NCBI GenBank assembly: GCA_948567375.1
Contig: OX419759.1
Coordinates: 12,926,744-12,990,743 of the forward strand
Length of the DNA stretch: 64,000 bases
Origin: Lunularia cruciata
Taxonomy: Eukaryota > Streptophyta > Marchantiopsida > Lunulariales > Lunulariaceae
Direction of reading: 5' to 3'
The notes beneath the pieces were generated by a model. The model ran no database searches and was not told the DNA's origin. It saw nothing but the letters and a program-made list of their open reading frames with translations. The position numbers and the translations under genes were made by a program. Of the stretch, positions 23,860 to 36,611 are shown in pieces (within the stretch, counting starts at the first letter, position 1; every line of letters begins with the position of its first letter).

Positions 23860-25780
23860 TTTCCAAAACCTAAGCCATTTGAAGGTAAGAATTTACCAAG
23901 TACAATAGAGAGCTTTATATTTGATTGTGAATGGCTTTGAAGCTACAAATCTTTTAGATGAATAGAGAGAGAGGTCCTCTTGCCTTTGAGCCAATTACAT
24001 AGAGAAGCAAAAATTTGGTGGTGATTCCAAGTTGAAATTTGTTGCTCCAATCTCAATATGGGAAGAATTTAGGAGTGCAATAATTGGAAGATTCCAAGTA
24101 ATGAATTTTGCATGAGTTGAACAACATAGATTGGTGGAATTGAGTGAGATTGGTTATGTGAGTAGCTGCACTACTCCATGCCAAAAAACAATAATTGAAA
24201 TTGTTAAAATAGAAGAAAGTAAAGGTTTGGATTGGTTTTCAATAGAGTTGAAATCACAGACTGTTCCTAATCTGATCCGATGTCTACTTCTGCTTTGGCT
24301 TCCAAACCCAAGGAAAGTCCCTTCACCTCATGTACTTCACACCAAATTGGAAGTTACCATGCATGAGTCTAGACCGTTGGAAGAGACCATGTAGCTTAGA
24401 AAGCACTTTGATTCCTTGGTTACCATAACTTTATCTTGACCTAAACCTTCATAGAACCTACAAATACGTCCCACATAGGTGAAGGAACCAACACCGATGG
24501 AGATAGATGATCCAATGGAGACCACTTGGCATTACAAAAAGAGAAAAATTGTGAAAAAATAGTGGTTGCTTCTTTTGTTGCTAAATTGGACATCATATTA
24601 CCAAATGTCAAATGAGGAATGGAATACGTTCACCCATTGCCAAAATGGAGTTCTTGGAGGATGATGATCAAGGAAATAAAGAGTCATAGTATGAGATATC
24701 AAGCCACTTATTGAGAACTTGATTTTTTCCAACCAGATTCAAAGCTTAGCCTAAGCAAGTTCGATACACTTGCAAGATATAACATCTAGTTGTAGATGTA
24801 GGATTTTACTTGGTTATGAGATTATTGGGAATTGTATGTCCATGTACTAAGTAAAGAAATGATGTATTCATATCAAGCTAGTATTAGGTACTATATTGAT
24901 GTTGGTAGATGGTATAAAGGGTTTCTATATTTTGTACCTCACATCTTGTTGTATTCAAGCTGAGGTGTATTCCAAGTGTATGAGATATATTGTAACTCCC
25001 TTACATTATGGTATCATTCTAGGTCTTCCTTGGTTTGAATGCTATACATTTCAGTTTGAGTGGGTCCTATGATAAATTCAAGTACAATACCAAGGAAATG
25101 ATTATTAATTAGGTTGTTTAGCAGCTTTGAGGAAGACACTTAAGAGTAATCAACCCCAAAATAGGAAGTTTTTTAGTACAGTGGCTATAGAATAAGCTTT
25201 GGAGGAAGATGTTCTAGTTTTTGCTATGTGGATCAAGTTGATTGTCGAAGGAGAATATGATGATGATATGAAGACTCAAAAAGTAATGGTTGATCAGATA
25301 GTTCAAGAGTTTGCATATGTATTTTTGGATGATTTTCCAAAGGGATTACTCTTTAATCAAGGTATGACAAGTAGTATACTCTAGTGAATAGACCAGTCTA
25401 TAAACTTTCATCAAAGGAGATAGAAGAACTTTGAACAATAAAAATCAAAAAGTTGGAGAAGGATTTCATTTGATATAGTACACTCCCTTGGGGAACATTG
25501 GTCCCATTTGTACAAATGAGGGATAAAAGACTTTGCTTTTGCATTGACTACCATGGTCTTAATAAGAATAATGAAGAATACATAGCCCTTGCCTTGAATT
25601 GATGACTTATTGGATCAATGAAGTAGAGCAAAATACTTCTCAAATTTGTATCTTTGAAGTAGCTACTAGTAGTTCCAATTGATGGAGAAGATCTGCAAAA
25701 AATTACCTTTTGTACAAGGTATGGGCATTTTGAGTGGAGAATTTTACCTTTTGGGCTCACTAATTACAATAAGAATTTCT
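23860..25780 (+). pseudogene. Ty3/gypsy gag-protease-RT relic (LTR-B type)
   Basis: The plus strand is collinear with 38940-40440. It holds a gag block (frame with FDCEW near 23920 and many stops), then a retropepsin region at about 24740-25070 ending in the typical LHYGIILGLPWFE, then the protease-RT linker (EEDVLVFAMWIKLIVEGEYDDDMKTQK, 25199 on), then RT with FVQMRDKRLCF-like sequence near 25510. Stops and frameshifts occur throughout. No LTR or primer-binding site is recognised upstream, and the copy stops near 25780. Confidence 0.7.
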
Positions 25781-25850
25781 AGTTGGGTTGTATCCCATTG
25801 TCTTTATATCTCAATGAATAAATATAAAAAAGGAATTATTTTACTTGTCA

Positions 25851-25875
25851 TATATATATATATATATATATATAT
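25851..25875. repeat. (TA)n microsatellite
   Basis: Twelve TA dinucleotides in a row, next to the truncated end of the gypsy relic. Confidence 0.9.
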
Positions 25876-25914
25876 TACTATATAATATAAATTATTTTCA
25901 AAATCATATATTAT

Positions 25915-26483
25915 AGAAGCAAAACTCATATAGAAGTCACACACAAACTCCAAAGATGCACAACAATTAGTTGATTGTAACTCAAATTTCAACACTCATC
26001 ACTTACTATACATTGCAAATAAGCCATGATAACATTGTCAAGCTACATTTACTCTAATTAAGAGAATCAAGGTGAGACTTGCCTGCCTTTTTCCACAAAA
26101 GCCAAGAGCTTGAAAGCTAAACATAAAAGAAGTGAGCACTTTGGAGTTGCACTTCAAGGTATACCATACCGGAGCAATCAAACATCCAACACTAATGGTG
26201 TATCTGGTGGCTCATCTGGAAGTGCAAATGGTAGCACAAAGGTGCCATTAATTGACCCAATACCATATGTAGTTGCCATTGAGTAGTCCTTAAGTAGATA
26301 TTGATAACATGGTGTTTGAGAAAAATATCACTCCAACATCCTAACAAACTAGCTATGATATTGCAAATGTCATGATAACTATCATGCATATAGACATGGC
26401 TACATAACATGCATTTGTGTCAATATGATCACTTTAGAAGCACAACTAATATAGAAGGCACACACAAACTCCAAGGACCCACA
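25915..26483. repeat. Direct repeat pair about 520 bp apart
   Basis: The segment starting agaagcaaaactcatataga at 25915-25961 recurs with some changes at 26436-26483 (agaagcacaactaatataga). Both continue into cacacacaaactccaa. The intervening sequence has no recognised coding motif. The pair could be short LTR remnants or an old duplication. Confidence 0.55.
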
Positions 26484-26728
26484 ATCACCTTCTTAGCTAG
26501 TAATTAAGTCCTTTTAACTCCAAATAGCCATCTACTCCAAGTATGTGATATGCCTTATGGTGAATAAAGGTCAAGAGGCTAGGTGCTATTGAGTCCCACT
26601 ATTAGTTTTTTGTTTGCAATCTACATCACATAAGGAGTCAACTAGCTATAGTATCAAGGTACTCAAGGATATAGCCGCTATGCTTGAAAAACCATCAATA
26701 GGAGAGGAGCAATATATATAATATGCCA

Positions 26729-29690
26729 TTATCTCAAATATATATCACATAACAAGATAGTAGCAATTCTACCCAAAGAGCCACATAACATACACCATAA
26801 AACTACACATAAAATTCCCAAGCTTAGGTTCATCATACCATCAATGTTTTGGATGTTGCATGATATACATTTATGCACATGATCCTTTCCAATAACACCA
26901 TCACATCCTTCCAACACATGGACTCTAGAAGGCAAGACCTCACACACTCTCAAGATAGTGCAACATGAAGTTATATCAAGAGTCATTAGTGTAGTCTATT
27001 ATAGGTATACATGATCACTTGGATGGAACCAACGGATTGAGGGTCTATAATCTCTCCTTCAAATAGTGGCATAATGTAAGGTGTCCCTATGTTGAGCAAT
27101 AGCTAAGTTCTCAAAGACCATTGGCATCACTCCCCAAAATATCTCTACCCATCGAGAACATGCACTCATCCATATATCCAAATCATTTAAGTCCAAAACT
27201 ACAATAACATCAAAACAAATAATTGTAGGTAATCAAGATCTCATCTATAGAGTAAGAAGTAGAGAGAGAAGGATGCTAAGGAGGCTTGCCAGCTAAACCA
27301 ATAGCCCATATCCAACCAAAGTAATTGGAGATCCCAATTTCCTAAGTGGTCTCTTTGCAAACCATACTTACATAATCCTCTCTTCAACATCTAGACCACT
27401 CTCTTTGCTAAATCATTGCATTATAGTGATCTTGGGAGGTGGTATGATGTTCAATAAATGCTTTGTCACACAAGACTTGAAACTCTCCTAAGAACTATAT
27501 TAGACAAGACCTCAATTGGTGCACCAAATGACTAAGACTCCAATCCTAGAATGAACAAGGTGTCCTTTCATTGGACTTCTCAAGCAATGCAACTATCTCA
27601 ATCCACTTGGAGAAGTATTACACTATAACCAAAACATACCAACAATATCTCACAATGAATGGCAAAGGTCTAGCAAAGTCTAAACTCCAATGGTAACTCA
27701 ACCCCATAATACGTAGTAAATGTAATTTTAGCATAAGAGCATTGAATGATGCTCTAACATAGTTACAAACCACACATTTGACAACAAATTATTGTACTTT
27801 GGTCTACATACCATGCCACCAATAATGACTCTAAAGTAAATTATATGTATGCTTTACTCCAAAATGTCTTAACTCCTCATGAGCATGTCATACCAACTAA
27901 AGTCTCTAAGATAGAAGATACTACTTGCACTCTACCATCTTGCTATACTTAAAGAAGATTTTTGCACTCCAATCTAATTTTTTTTGCTTGTTGAAGTCCA
28001 CAATCTATATTTTTGGCACACATATGCCAATTAAAGATAATCAATCATCAAGACATAATCATGAATATCTTGTTGACTTGTACCAATATCTTTACTCTTT
28101 GGATCTGAGACCTGAACAACTCCCCATATCTATACTAAGAGAAATATTTCCAAAGCCTAATCAATATAGACAAAAGGCAGATGCATGCTAACTTGGAAAA
28201 ATCTCCTCATGTATCTCACCATGCCTACATGCTCTAGTCTAATCATTTTGGTTGGTACATGGATTTCTACTCAACCCATCAACATCACAATTCACCACTC
28301 CAAGGCTATGAACAATTGTGAAATCATACTTGTGTAAAATCAGAGCACATTGTGCAAGCTTCCTTGAACTCTTATTAGATTCCATCAATTACTTTAATGG
28401 TTGATGATCTATGATGAGAGTGAAGTGTTACCAAAAAGGTAACATTGGGAATGTGCTCCTCTCCACACTACTTCTAAGCATTCTCCTTCATATGAAATAT
28501 ACTTGAATTCTATTGAATTTTTTGATCAATTAGCATAGGCTACCACAAACACCTTCCCTTCATAATCTTGTTGGGTGAATATTGCTCCAAGCTTGAATGT
28601 ACTCCAATTCAATATAAACCTAGAATGTGAGTTCTTTGGTATGTCTCTTAGGAATAGGAGTAGATGTCAGCCCCTCATTGAGCTCTATAAAAGATATCAC
28701 TTGCTCATCTTCTCAACACAACTCATGTGTAATCTTGGTTAACTTTGTCAAAGCCTTGACCATGATACTAAATTAGTAAACATATCAATGATAAAAGTTC
28801 ACCAAACCATGGAATGATTGCATTACACTCATAGTTGCAAGCCAAGGAATACATGTAGTAGCCTCTATCTTAGTCTATTAACACTCAAGTAGATAGTGTA
28901 ACCTAAATACTCAATCTACTCCTAAAATAATTTGCACTTCTTAGGATATAATTTGAGTCCATGAGATCTCAATCTCTCAAATGCCTCCAAAAAATGTCTC
29001 TCATGCTATTCTAAAATAGTTCTATAGACCAAAATATTATCAATGTAACACCAAACAAAATCCAATCTTGCTAGGATCCTATCCATGACCCTTTGGAACT
29101 CAGCAAGAGCATTCTTTAACCCAAATGGTAAGACTACCATTAATATTATACATCTTACTATGAGGATCTTTGCTCAAAATGCTATCTTGGAATTCTCCTC
29201 TCCTTGATTGGTTACTAATGATATCTTGCTAAAAGATGCAAAGTAAAATACCTTTGCATAAACAATCTTATCAAAGATCTTCTCCAATCTAAACATAATA
29301 TATCAATTAGCCTTATTTTGTTGGTTGATAGGATGATAATCTCCACAAATCTGCATATTCACTTAGTTACCATGCATATCCTTCTTGGTTGGCATCATTG
29401 TAGCTAAAACATACTCTTTATGCAAAATCTCTACCAAACTAGCCTAGAAAATGTCTCTAGTTTAGCTCTAAATCAAGACTCTCTCCATGTTACTATGTCT
29501 ATAAGGAAATAAAATGACTAGTGTATTACTAGTCAACTCAATCCAAATGCCAAGTCCTTTTAGAGCACCCAAAACCTTCACACTAAAGGCAAAATAACTT
29601 GTGTAGCTCCTCAAGAACCTCCAACCTTTCCATCTTTTTTGTCTTGTTAGCTTGGGTCTAATTTTTAGCACCCAATTATCCTCTTTTGCT
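26729..29690 (-). pseudogene. Second Ty3/gypsy-type pol relic (RT - RNase H - integrase C-terminus)
   Basis: Reading leftward: the sequence before RT (SYTSYFAFSVKVLGALKGLG) lies in 29468-29671. RT blocks follow, with the active-site region readable as CYIDNILVY near 29030. Degenerate RNase H and integrase segments come next. An integrase C-terminal region contains IAQHRDTLHYATI near 27080, and the final stretch at 26729-26986 reads TILRVCEVLPSRVHVLEG. Almost every part needs frame changes, so the copy is long dead. The last motifs differ from the chromovirus copies elsewhere in the window, so this is a different gypsy lineage without a chromodomain. Confidence 0.7.
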
Positions 29691-29962
29691 GCTAGGAAGA
29701 TGGACTAATTGGTAACTACACTAAGACTTTGGAAACAGTACTTTTATATCCCCAACTATTAAAGTCCTCAACCTTGGAATGAAAAGAATCCCTCTACTCT
29801 GGTTGCAAGCTCCACAATTCTTCTAGTTGCATCCCAAGTAGACCAAGAATGTAACCTAAGTAGACCATGCTCCTTGGATGTACTCACATTAGACCATTCT
29901 AACTAGTAGTTCTTGGCTATGCTCCAAGAATACCATGCCCACTTGGTCCACTTGCCCCTTGG

Positions 29963-30117
29963 GGCATGTCACCTATCTGTGTCCCTTATCCTATGGTGGA
30001 GCTTCCTTGGAGGAGATCCTCTTTGGCTATATAATAAAGAGAAGGTGCTCCCTTGGGGCATAGATTGTTTGAGTGTGCAATCTATGTTTTCTCTCTTCTC
30101 TTGTCCTCGGAGTATTA
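29963..30117 (+). mobile_element. LTR-A 3' fragment, plus orientation
   Basis: It matches the last 155 bp of the LTR-A copy ending at 56525: catgtcacctatctgtgtcc, ctatataataaagagaagg (TATA-like box) and the terminal ggagtattaca. Neither flank shows a primer-binding site or the missing 5' part of the LTR. Confidence 0.75.
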
Positions 30118-32363
30118 CACATAGTGTTGTACTTCATTTGTTTTTCTTTGTGAACACACTAGGTGCCTAGCTTTAGAGCTTACAAACATGAAGTTGTTTG
30201 TGGACCTATCATTAATAATTTGGGCCACTTGTCTTCCTCTTTTTGGGAACCTTCTATTCTTATTTCCAATTTTCCTTCTACTAGGTAGGATAAAAGATCA
30301 ACCTAATTTGTCATCACAACACACATTCTTAGTTTTTTGGTCATTAGTTCAAGCATCTCCAAGGAGAAATACATATCACATCTAAAAGGAAGGGACCTAA
30401 GCACACCATATGCACACTAGTCCAAATCAATGACTTGGATAATAAGGCATGCAAATCACGAAGAGATCCAAACACATGCAACTTAAAAATTACTCTCCAT
30501 GCTTTTGGTAGAAATGTGTTTCATAGCCTTCATTTTGTATCCAAGCTAATCTCAATATGTATTCAAAGAGTTGCTTCCAACCTATGTTCCAAATAGGGAA
30601 ATTTTATGCATTTTGATAAGGAAATATCTATAAGATTCAAATGAGTGCAACATTTTACCTATAGCTTTGATTCAAATAATTTGGCATTCAATGGAAATGA
30701 GATAAGTTTTCAAAAGATATGAAATGAGTGTTAAACTCACCACTAAAGCTCTCTTTACAAGGTCTCAAACTTGGCCTAATTTTGTGATTCAAACACTAAT
30801 CTCTAAAGCCTAATCAAGTTTTAAGTCTATGTTCTTGCACAGTTTAGGCTATATTTTTCACCTAGAGATGTAAATAGTAGAAACACTCTAGCAAGATACA
30901 CCCCTTTCACTCATGACTTCAAAGTAGAGACTTTATATTCAATTGTAGTTTGAGATGCAATGACTCTATGTAGCTTATGAAAATATTTCTAATAGATTTA
31001 TTGCACAAAATCTCACTATCCATAAACCTTGAGCCAATCCAATTTTCCACAATAGTTTGTTGTACTCCTATCTAACTCTCTATGAATTTTTAAATACAAA
31101 TCCAAACCCAATCTATAGATATGGATCAATTCCCAAGTTTGGCTAATTTTTAAGTTCTATAAACCCAAAATACTTGATCCAAGATCATAAATTCTCTTTT
31201 TGATTCATTCATATACAAATTATATATATAAGTTCCAAGACAAAACCACCAATATTATTGAACTTTTTCACAAACTAGTTCAAACCAAAACTTGAGAAGT
31301 GAACAAAACTCCAAACCTAATCATAACCTCCACCCCATTGCATTGATTTCAGCACTATAGCTTCATTTCATCATATCAGATTTGAGATCAACTCAAGAGT
31401 GGTATTACTTAAGCTCATCACAACTAAAATATTATCTTCACTCTAACTTTATTGACAACTCATGAAAAGCTATCATACAATTCTTGGAATTCTTCAATTT
31501 TTAGGTAGATCAAAGTACATTAATATTAGATAGTTTTTTTTTGCATTAGTAAGATGATAATGTATTTGTGCAACTAGGTATGAATTGGACTCCCTTTGCT
31601 TCAATTGATCACATCTTGCTCATAAGTTGCTCAAATATTGTATTCTTAGATATTATTCCATAGCTTATATGCTCCTTTCTTCAACCATGGCCTTTTCTCC
31701 CCAAAGGCCTTTCTTGAATACCCCAAATGTTGAAAATTGTAGTTTGCCAAACTTTAGTTTTCAAACTGTTGGGATCCAAACTCTTGCATTTTTGTCACTT
31801 AGCAACTTTTTTTTTGACACATGGATCCACAAACTACAATTTTAAGGCCTTGAGAAATTTTTTTAGTCACTTTCCTTCTACAAAAGGATGTAAATGGTTT
31901 AGGTCCAAACCTAATGGTCCAAACTTAACCATATGTAAGCATACGGAGGGAGGATAATAAGACTCAAGTTTTCCATCACCAAAGCTATAAATATAGGCCT
32001 AAAATGAGCTACCAGCCAAGCCCAATAGTGATCATGGTGAATAGTATGAAGCCTTATGAAAAAAGGATATGGGAATAGAAAATCAAAAGTATGGAGCACA
32101 TCTTTATCAACCTCACCCTCCAATGCTCTAGCTCTCATACTCTATTACAATTTTTGGGCAAACTCATGCTTTGATGTTCTCCTTTCACTCAAGACTCCTA
32201 AGACTAGAAACCTATCTGATATATCAAGTCTCCGTCAAATCTATACATTTGAGTCCTTAAAGAAGACAGGATCATAATCCACATGGCAAGTCACTTGTAT
32301 ATACATAATTGGTAATATTGCAATTGCTCAATTGTGAGATCTATTGCACAATCTCCTCCATCA
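30118..32363. other. AT-rich stretch without recognisable genes
   Basis: ORFs at 30188-30385, 31627-31957 and 32056-32277 have no identifiable motif and look accidental. No LTR ends were found. Confidence 0.45.
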
Positions 32364-33720
32364 TTACGGAGATAAATAAAACTCAATTACCTTTTCATTG
32401 GCTAAGAAAATCACAACATGAAAATTAGTTTGTCTTTGAGATGGCCATCTAGAAATCACCAAATCAATAATTCCATGTCTTTCTATCCCAACCAGGAAAT
32501 TTTTGATATTTGAGTCTTTTGGTAACCTATGATTATTAACATCAATAATAACTCTAGATACAATAGTCCAATTTTTCCACATGATGTAGAGAGACTCATC
32601 TAGCAATCTTATCCCTCTCCACATACAAGTACCTCTAAACTTTACATGCTTGCTTGCAAGACTATAATTAGCTAGTGTTGATTCCACCAAAAAGATCCAA
32701 TAAGCATACTCTCTCCATTAGATACTGCCAAACAATAGGTATGGTATCAAAACATGACAAGGTAACAAATTCCAAAGTATCATCCTCAAAGTAGTACATT
32801 GGTGGTACAAATGCTCCACTCCAAGCCTATTGTACCAACTAATCCGCATGTTATTGCAACTCTCATCAAAACTCCAAAATGGAAAATCCAAGATGGATGA
32901 AACAACTCGACTTGTATTCCAAATTCAAGTGATCTCTTTTTGTATTACGGTGTTTTTTGTATAGCCATTCACCTCTAGTAACCCAAAAAGCTAAGTAATA
33001 GAACCATTGAATGTTGAGATTGATGCCATGGTTCCTATCTATAGTAAACCAAGGCTATTACTACTAAAGCATATTGGTAGGCAATATACATGTCACTCAC
33101 TTGATTGCAACTTGGCCTATAGGAAGTTGTTTCATCCCAATAGTCAATTTTGAAATCCATGAAGTATAACATTGCTCCATTTACTAACATACCATATGAC
33201 TCTATTATTGTCACAATGGCGTAAGCTCTCATCATAGAATTATCAATTGAATGTTTGGACTGATTTTGGATAATGAGCTCTTCACATATGAGTATTGAGT
33301 GGAACAACTCCTAGAGATATTTGGATCTGACATGGGCATCTCTATACATTGGTCTTCCATAGCCCAAGATGGAGAAGTATAGCCTTCTCCAACATAAAGA
33401 GCTATGCACCATAGCATAATAGTGCACCTCTTTGGTGTATAGACCTTACCTAAAGGTCTCACCAAACTAAAAATATCACTCCGGTTGTCCAATAGGACAA
33501 TCCCAAGTGTAAACCTAACTTGCTCAAATGAAGGTTTAGTAGGTAATTCCTCCAATCTACCAACTATTTCTTGCCACAAGCTATTGGTAGCCAAATAGAT
33601 CCCATGCTTCTCAGCTATGTTAGTTCCATCATCAACCACCTCTACTCTAAAAGCAAGAATTACATCATCTTTACTCTCATAAAGTGTGCAACCAACAAAA
33701 ACATTGGAGTTGGATCAACT
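32364..33720 (-). pseudogene. Unrecognised degenerate coding relic
   Basis: Three minus-strand frames (33232-33718, 33035-33307, 32364-32690) have more protein-like composition than their surroundings. The longest stays open for about 160 codons and includes GIYLATNSLWQEIVGRLEE and CTIMLWCIALYVGEGYTSP. The phrases FHVVIFLANEKVIEFYLSP and YFMDFKIDYWDETTS lie in the others. I do not recognise the family. It could be gag or an accessory ORF of a retroelement, or a captured host gene. No zinc knuckle, RT or integrase motif is visible. Confidence 0.4.
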
Positions 33721-33753
33721 CCTAATGTAAACATGTTGGTGGTTGAGAACTAA

Positions 33754-34477
33754 GGAGACTGCATAATCAATTGAGCTACACAGTCACCATACTAGATCCA
33801 ATCTTTGTAGCAATAAGTGACTAATTTTTATCTAGTGTTGATATTATCTCACACTTATGGTGACTTGTTAGTGACTTAGTTCTCGTTGTATAATTGTATT
33901 AGGGTTTAGGATACATATTCAAACTATATATACATGAGAGGTGTTCCTTCTATTTATTTATTCTTGCTTACCTTCCTTGTGTGCTCTATATCTCTCATGG
34001 TCCATTATGAATGGTCTTAGATTCTTGGTCCAGTCCTTGTGTTTCTTCACATTGTATTAGAGTAATGAGAGGTTAGATAAGGGTGTGTGCATTTGTAGAA
34101 AGATAGGTGAGAGCAGCTAGAGAGTAAGGGTTCTAGTGATGCAATTAGTGTCACCAATAGTTTTTGCCCAAGATTGATGCACCCAAGTCATAGATGCATC
34201 TTGTTTATATTTTTGATTTTGGAAGAAACCCAATCTTTGTGATATTTGGAGGTTGTTTTTTCCATTGGTGTTGCTTTTTGAGCAGTTATGCAATCAATTT
34301 AGAGTGTCAAACAACATTTTTAGGAGCAAAAGGTAAGCTTTTAGCAAACCAAAGGAAATGCTAAGATTGAACCAAAGGCAAGGCCAAAATCATATTATAT
34401 TATTTTGTCATTGTGGAAATTTCCAAGTCAATTAGAGCTATCATGCATATTTTTGCTAAAGTATTGGACAAGGTCAC
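33754..34477. other. Stretch without recognisable genes
   Basis: AT-rich sequence between the unrecognised relic and the degenerate LTR-A copy. No motif or repeat was seen. Confidence 0.4.
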
Positions 34478-35074
34478 TATAATACCAATAAATAGACATA
34501 TTATCTAAAGGTGAAAATTGGCTTGGTAACATCTAAAAGGATGTTGTGTATAATGAGTAAGGTAGACCAAATAGATGTGTCCCCAAAAGAGTATTTCTAC
34601 TAATAAGGCAAAAGCCAAAAATAGCCTATAAACTTCAGAGCCAATTTTGGAGGCCTAAATAGATGAATTAGGTCTCAAAAATAATTCTCTTGTCTCTCCT
34701 TGAAGGGAACGTCTTGCCTTCTTCCTCCATTTTTTGTCTCATCAAGAGCTTTCCAACAATACCTCACCCATGTGATTCTAAGCTTCCTACAAGAAGGTTC
34801 CTTAAAGATTCACTCTAGTCAAACCTATTTGACCAACTAGATAGGACAAAGACTAACATGTCACCCATCCAGGCAACTAATCTTAGGGCAGAGCTTGCTG
34901 TTATGCCACCAATCCATGTATCTGATCCAAGGGCAAAGCTTCCTTTGAGAGGGTCCTCTTTGCTATATAATAAAGAGAAGGTGCTCCTTTGGGGCATCAA
35001 AGTATTGATCGTGAAGCTTGTGTTTTCTGTCTTGTATCTCTCTTGGAGAGTTATCTTGTCCTTGGAATCTTACA
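34478..35074 (+). mobile_element. Degenerate LTR-A copy, plus orientation
   Basis: It starts tataatacca, corresponding to TGTAATACCA, and ends ggaatcttaca. It keeps the order of LTR-A landmarks: gtatttctactaataaggc, gaggcctaaatagatgaatta, and ctatataataaagagaagg near 34963. At 597 bp it is shorter than the 741-bp copies by internal deletion. Flanking pentamers do not match, and no primer-binding site follows. Confidence 0.75.
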
Positions 35075-35224
35075 ATCATCTTCAAGAAATTGTATTTTTT
35101 GGACTCTTTGGATCAAGAAATGTCTTTCTATTGATATAGGAGTTATATGTTCAATTTGTAACATTGATCTACTTGAATTAGATTGTGTTTCTTGATTGCT
35201 CTTGCAAATACAAGTGTTGTGATT

Positions 35225-36246
35225 TTGAGATTGTAGAAATGGAATTATATGTAGGTATGATCATTGGGAAGAAGCTCAAAAATCTGAATTGGATAGTATG
35301 GAAATCTTTCATGTAGAGGTTACTTTGAGGTCAAGGGCTATAGAATCTTGTGACAAAGGAGGAGAAATAATTGATTGTGATTGTTGGAGATGTAGTATCT
35401 GAAGTAATGCATGCAACATGGATGCATAGATGGTTTCAAGCAATCCATTAGATTTGATTGTGTGTGTAATCATCAATAATAGGTCACATTCAGGACTTCA
35501 ATTTTCCCAAGATAATTTGAGATGTTTTGGCAAATTTGTTTCAATCTAGAATAGAGTGCAAGAAATTACAATTGCTATAGTAGTTCAATACAGCTAAGAA
35601 AGGCTCAATGTGCATTAACAATAACATTAATGACATGAAGAACTTTATGAATCAACTTGCTTCTATGAATGTACTAATTAATCCAATTGTTCTAATCGGA
35701 GGTACTCTATAGTGTTAAATATTAGACTACAAGCAATTTGTGACATCAATTTCTACCTATGAGCCACTTCCAAAAGTGGGATAAGTTGGTTGCAAAGCTA
35801 CTTGGTGAGGGAGTGCTAGCTCCTACTCAATTGTTGGAGAGTGCTAGTTTATCCTCATCAAGTATCCCAAAAGGCTTTTATTTTTCAAGACATGAGGATT
35901 TTGTGGTAGGGATTGAGGTAAGAATGCTACAAGAGGTGGTATTCATAATGTTGGCAATCAAGTTAGTGGTGGATGAAGAATACCACAACAACATATGCAA
36001 AATATTTGGGAGAATTTTTGCAATGTGCCCTTAGTACTTGCAACTATTGCCACTAGCAAGGGCACATTCTCATGTTTTGCTTCAATAAGCAAATGACTAG
36101 TGCAAGCAACAAGGTTATGATTGCATAGAAGACCAAGAGCAGTTGTTAGTAGTCAACCATCAAATTTGTGCAATTTTCAAGCCCAAAGTTGATTGGGTGA
36201 TTGATTTAGGTGCCATTTTCCACATGATACCACATCAGGAATTTCA
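35225..36246 (+). pseudogene. Copia-like gag and protease start, broken
   Basis: The first part reads KKLKNLNWIVWKSFM, like the N-terminal gag block of Copia elements (LNGxNYxxWK). Near 36045 a zinc-knuckle-like CNYCH...GH...C follows, and near 36190 DWVIDLGAIFHMI corresponds to the Copia protease block (WxxDSGAxxHM) with the active-site Ser changed to Leu. Stops interrupt it, and the sequence is cut off after the protease start. Copia LTRs were not identified. Confidence 0.6.
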
Positions 36247-36611
36247 CTACCTTTCAGAGTATGGAGATGCCACAATAAATGGTGAGAGGAGATGACACCA
36301 AGCACAAAGTCCAACACACATATCACATTCCACTCTCGATTCTTCATTCAAAGGATTGCAAATATTATTCATGTGCATACCATATTCATAAACTTGCTTT
36401 TTGTAGGAAAATAAGTGGAGCAAGGTATGTAGGTAAACTTTAACAACAATGGATGCTCTATTCAAGATGTTGATGTTAACCTTATAGCACAAGGTAGTAG
36501 GAGTGGCAGATTGTTTAAGGTTAATGCTTTTGGACCTCCTTTTGTGACAACCAAAAAATATCACTTTTGTTGTAATGTATGAGTAATCATTCATTCCCAT
36601 AAAGATACAGG
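36247..36611. other. Unassigned junction between two relics
   Basis: A 122-aa minus-strand frame occupies most of this gap (36247-36615) but has no retroelement motif. It is probably a chance ORF across the junction of the Copia-like and gypsy relics. Confidence 0.35.
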
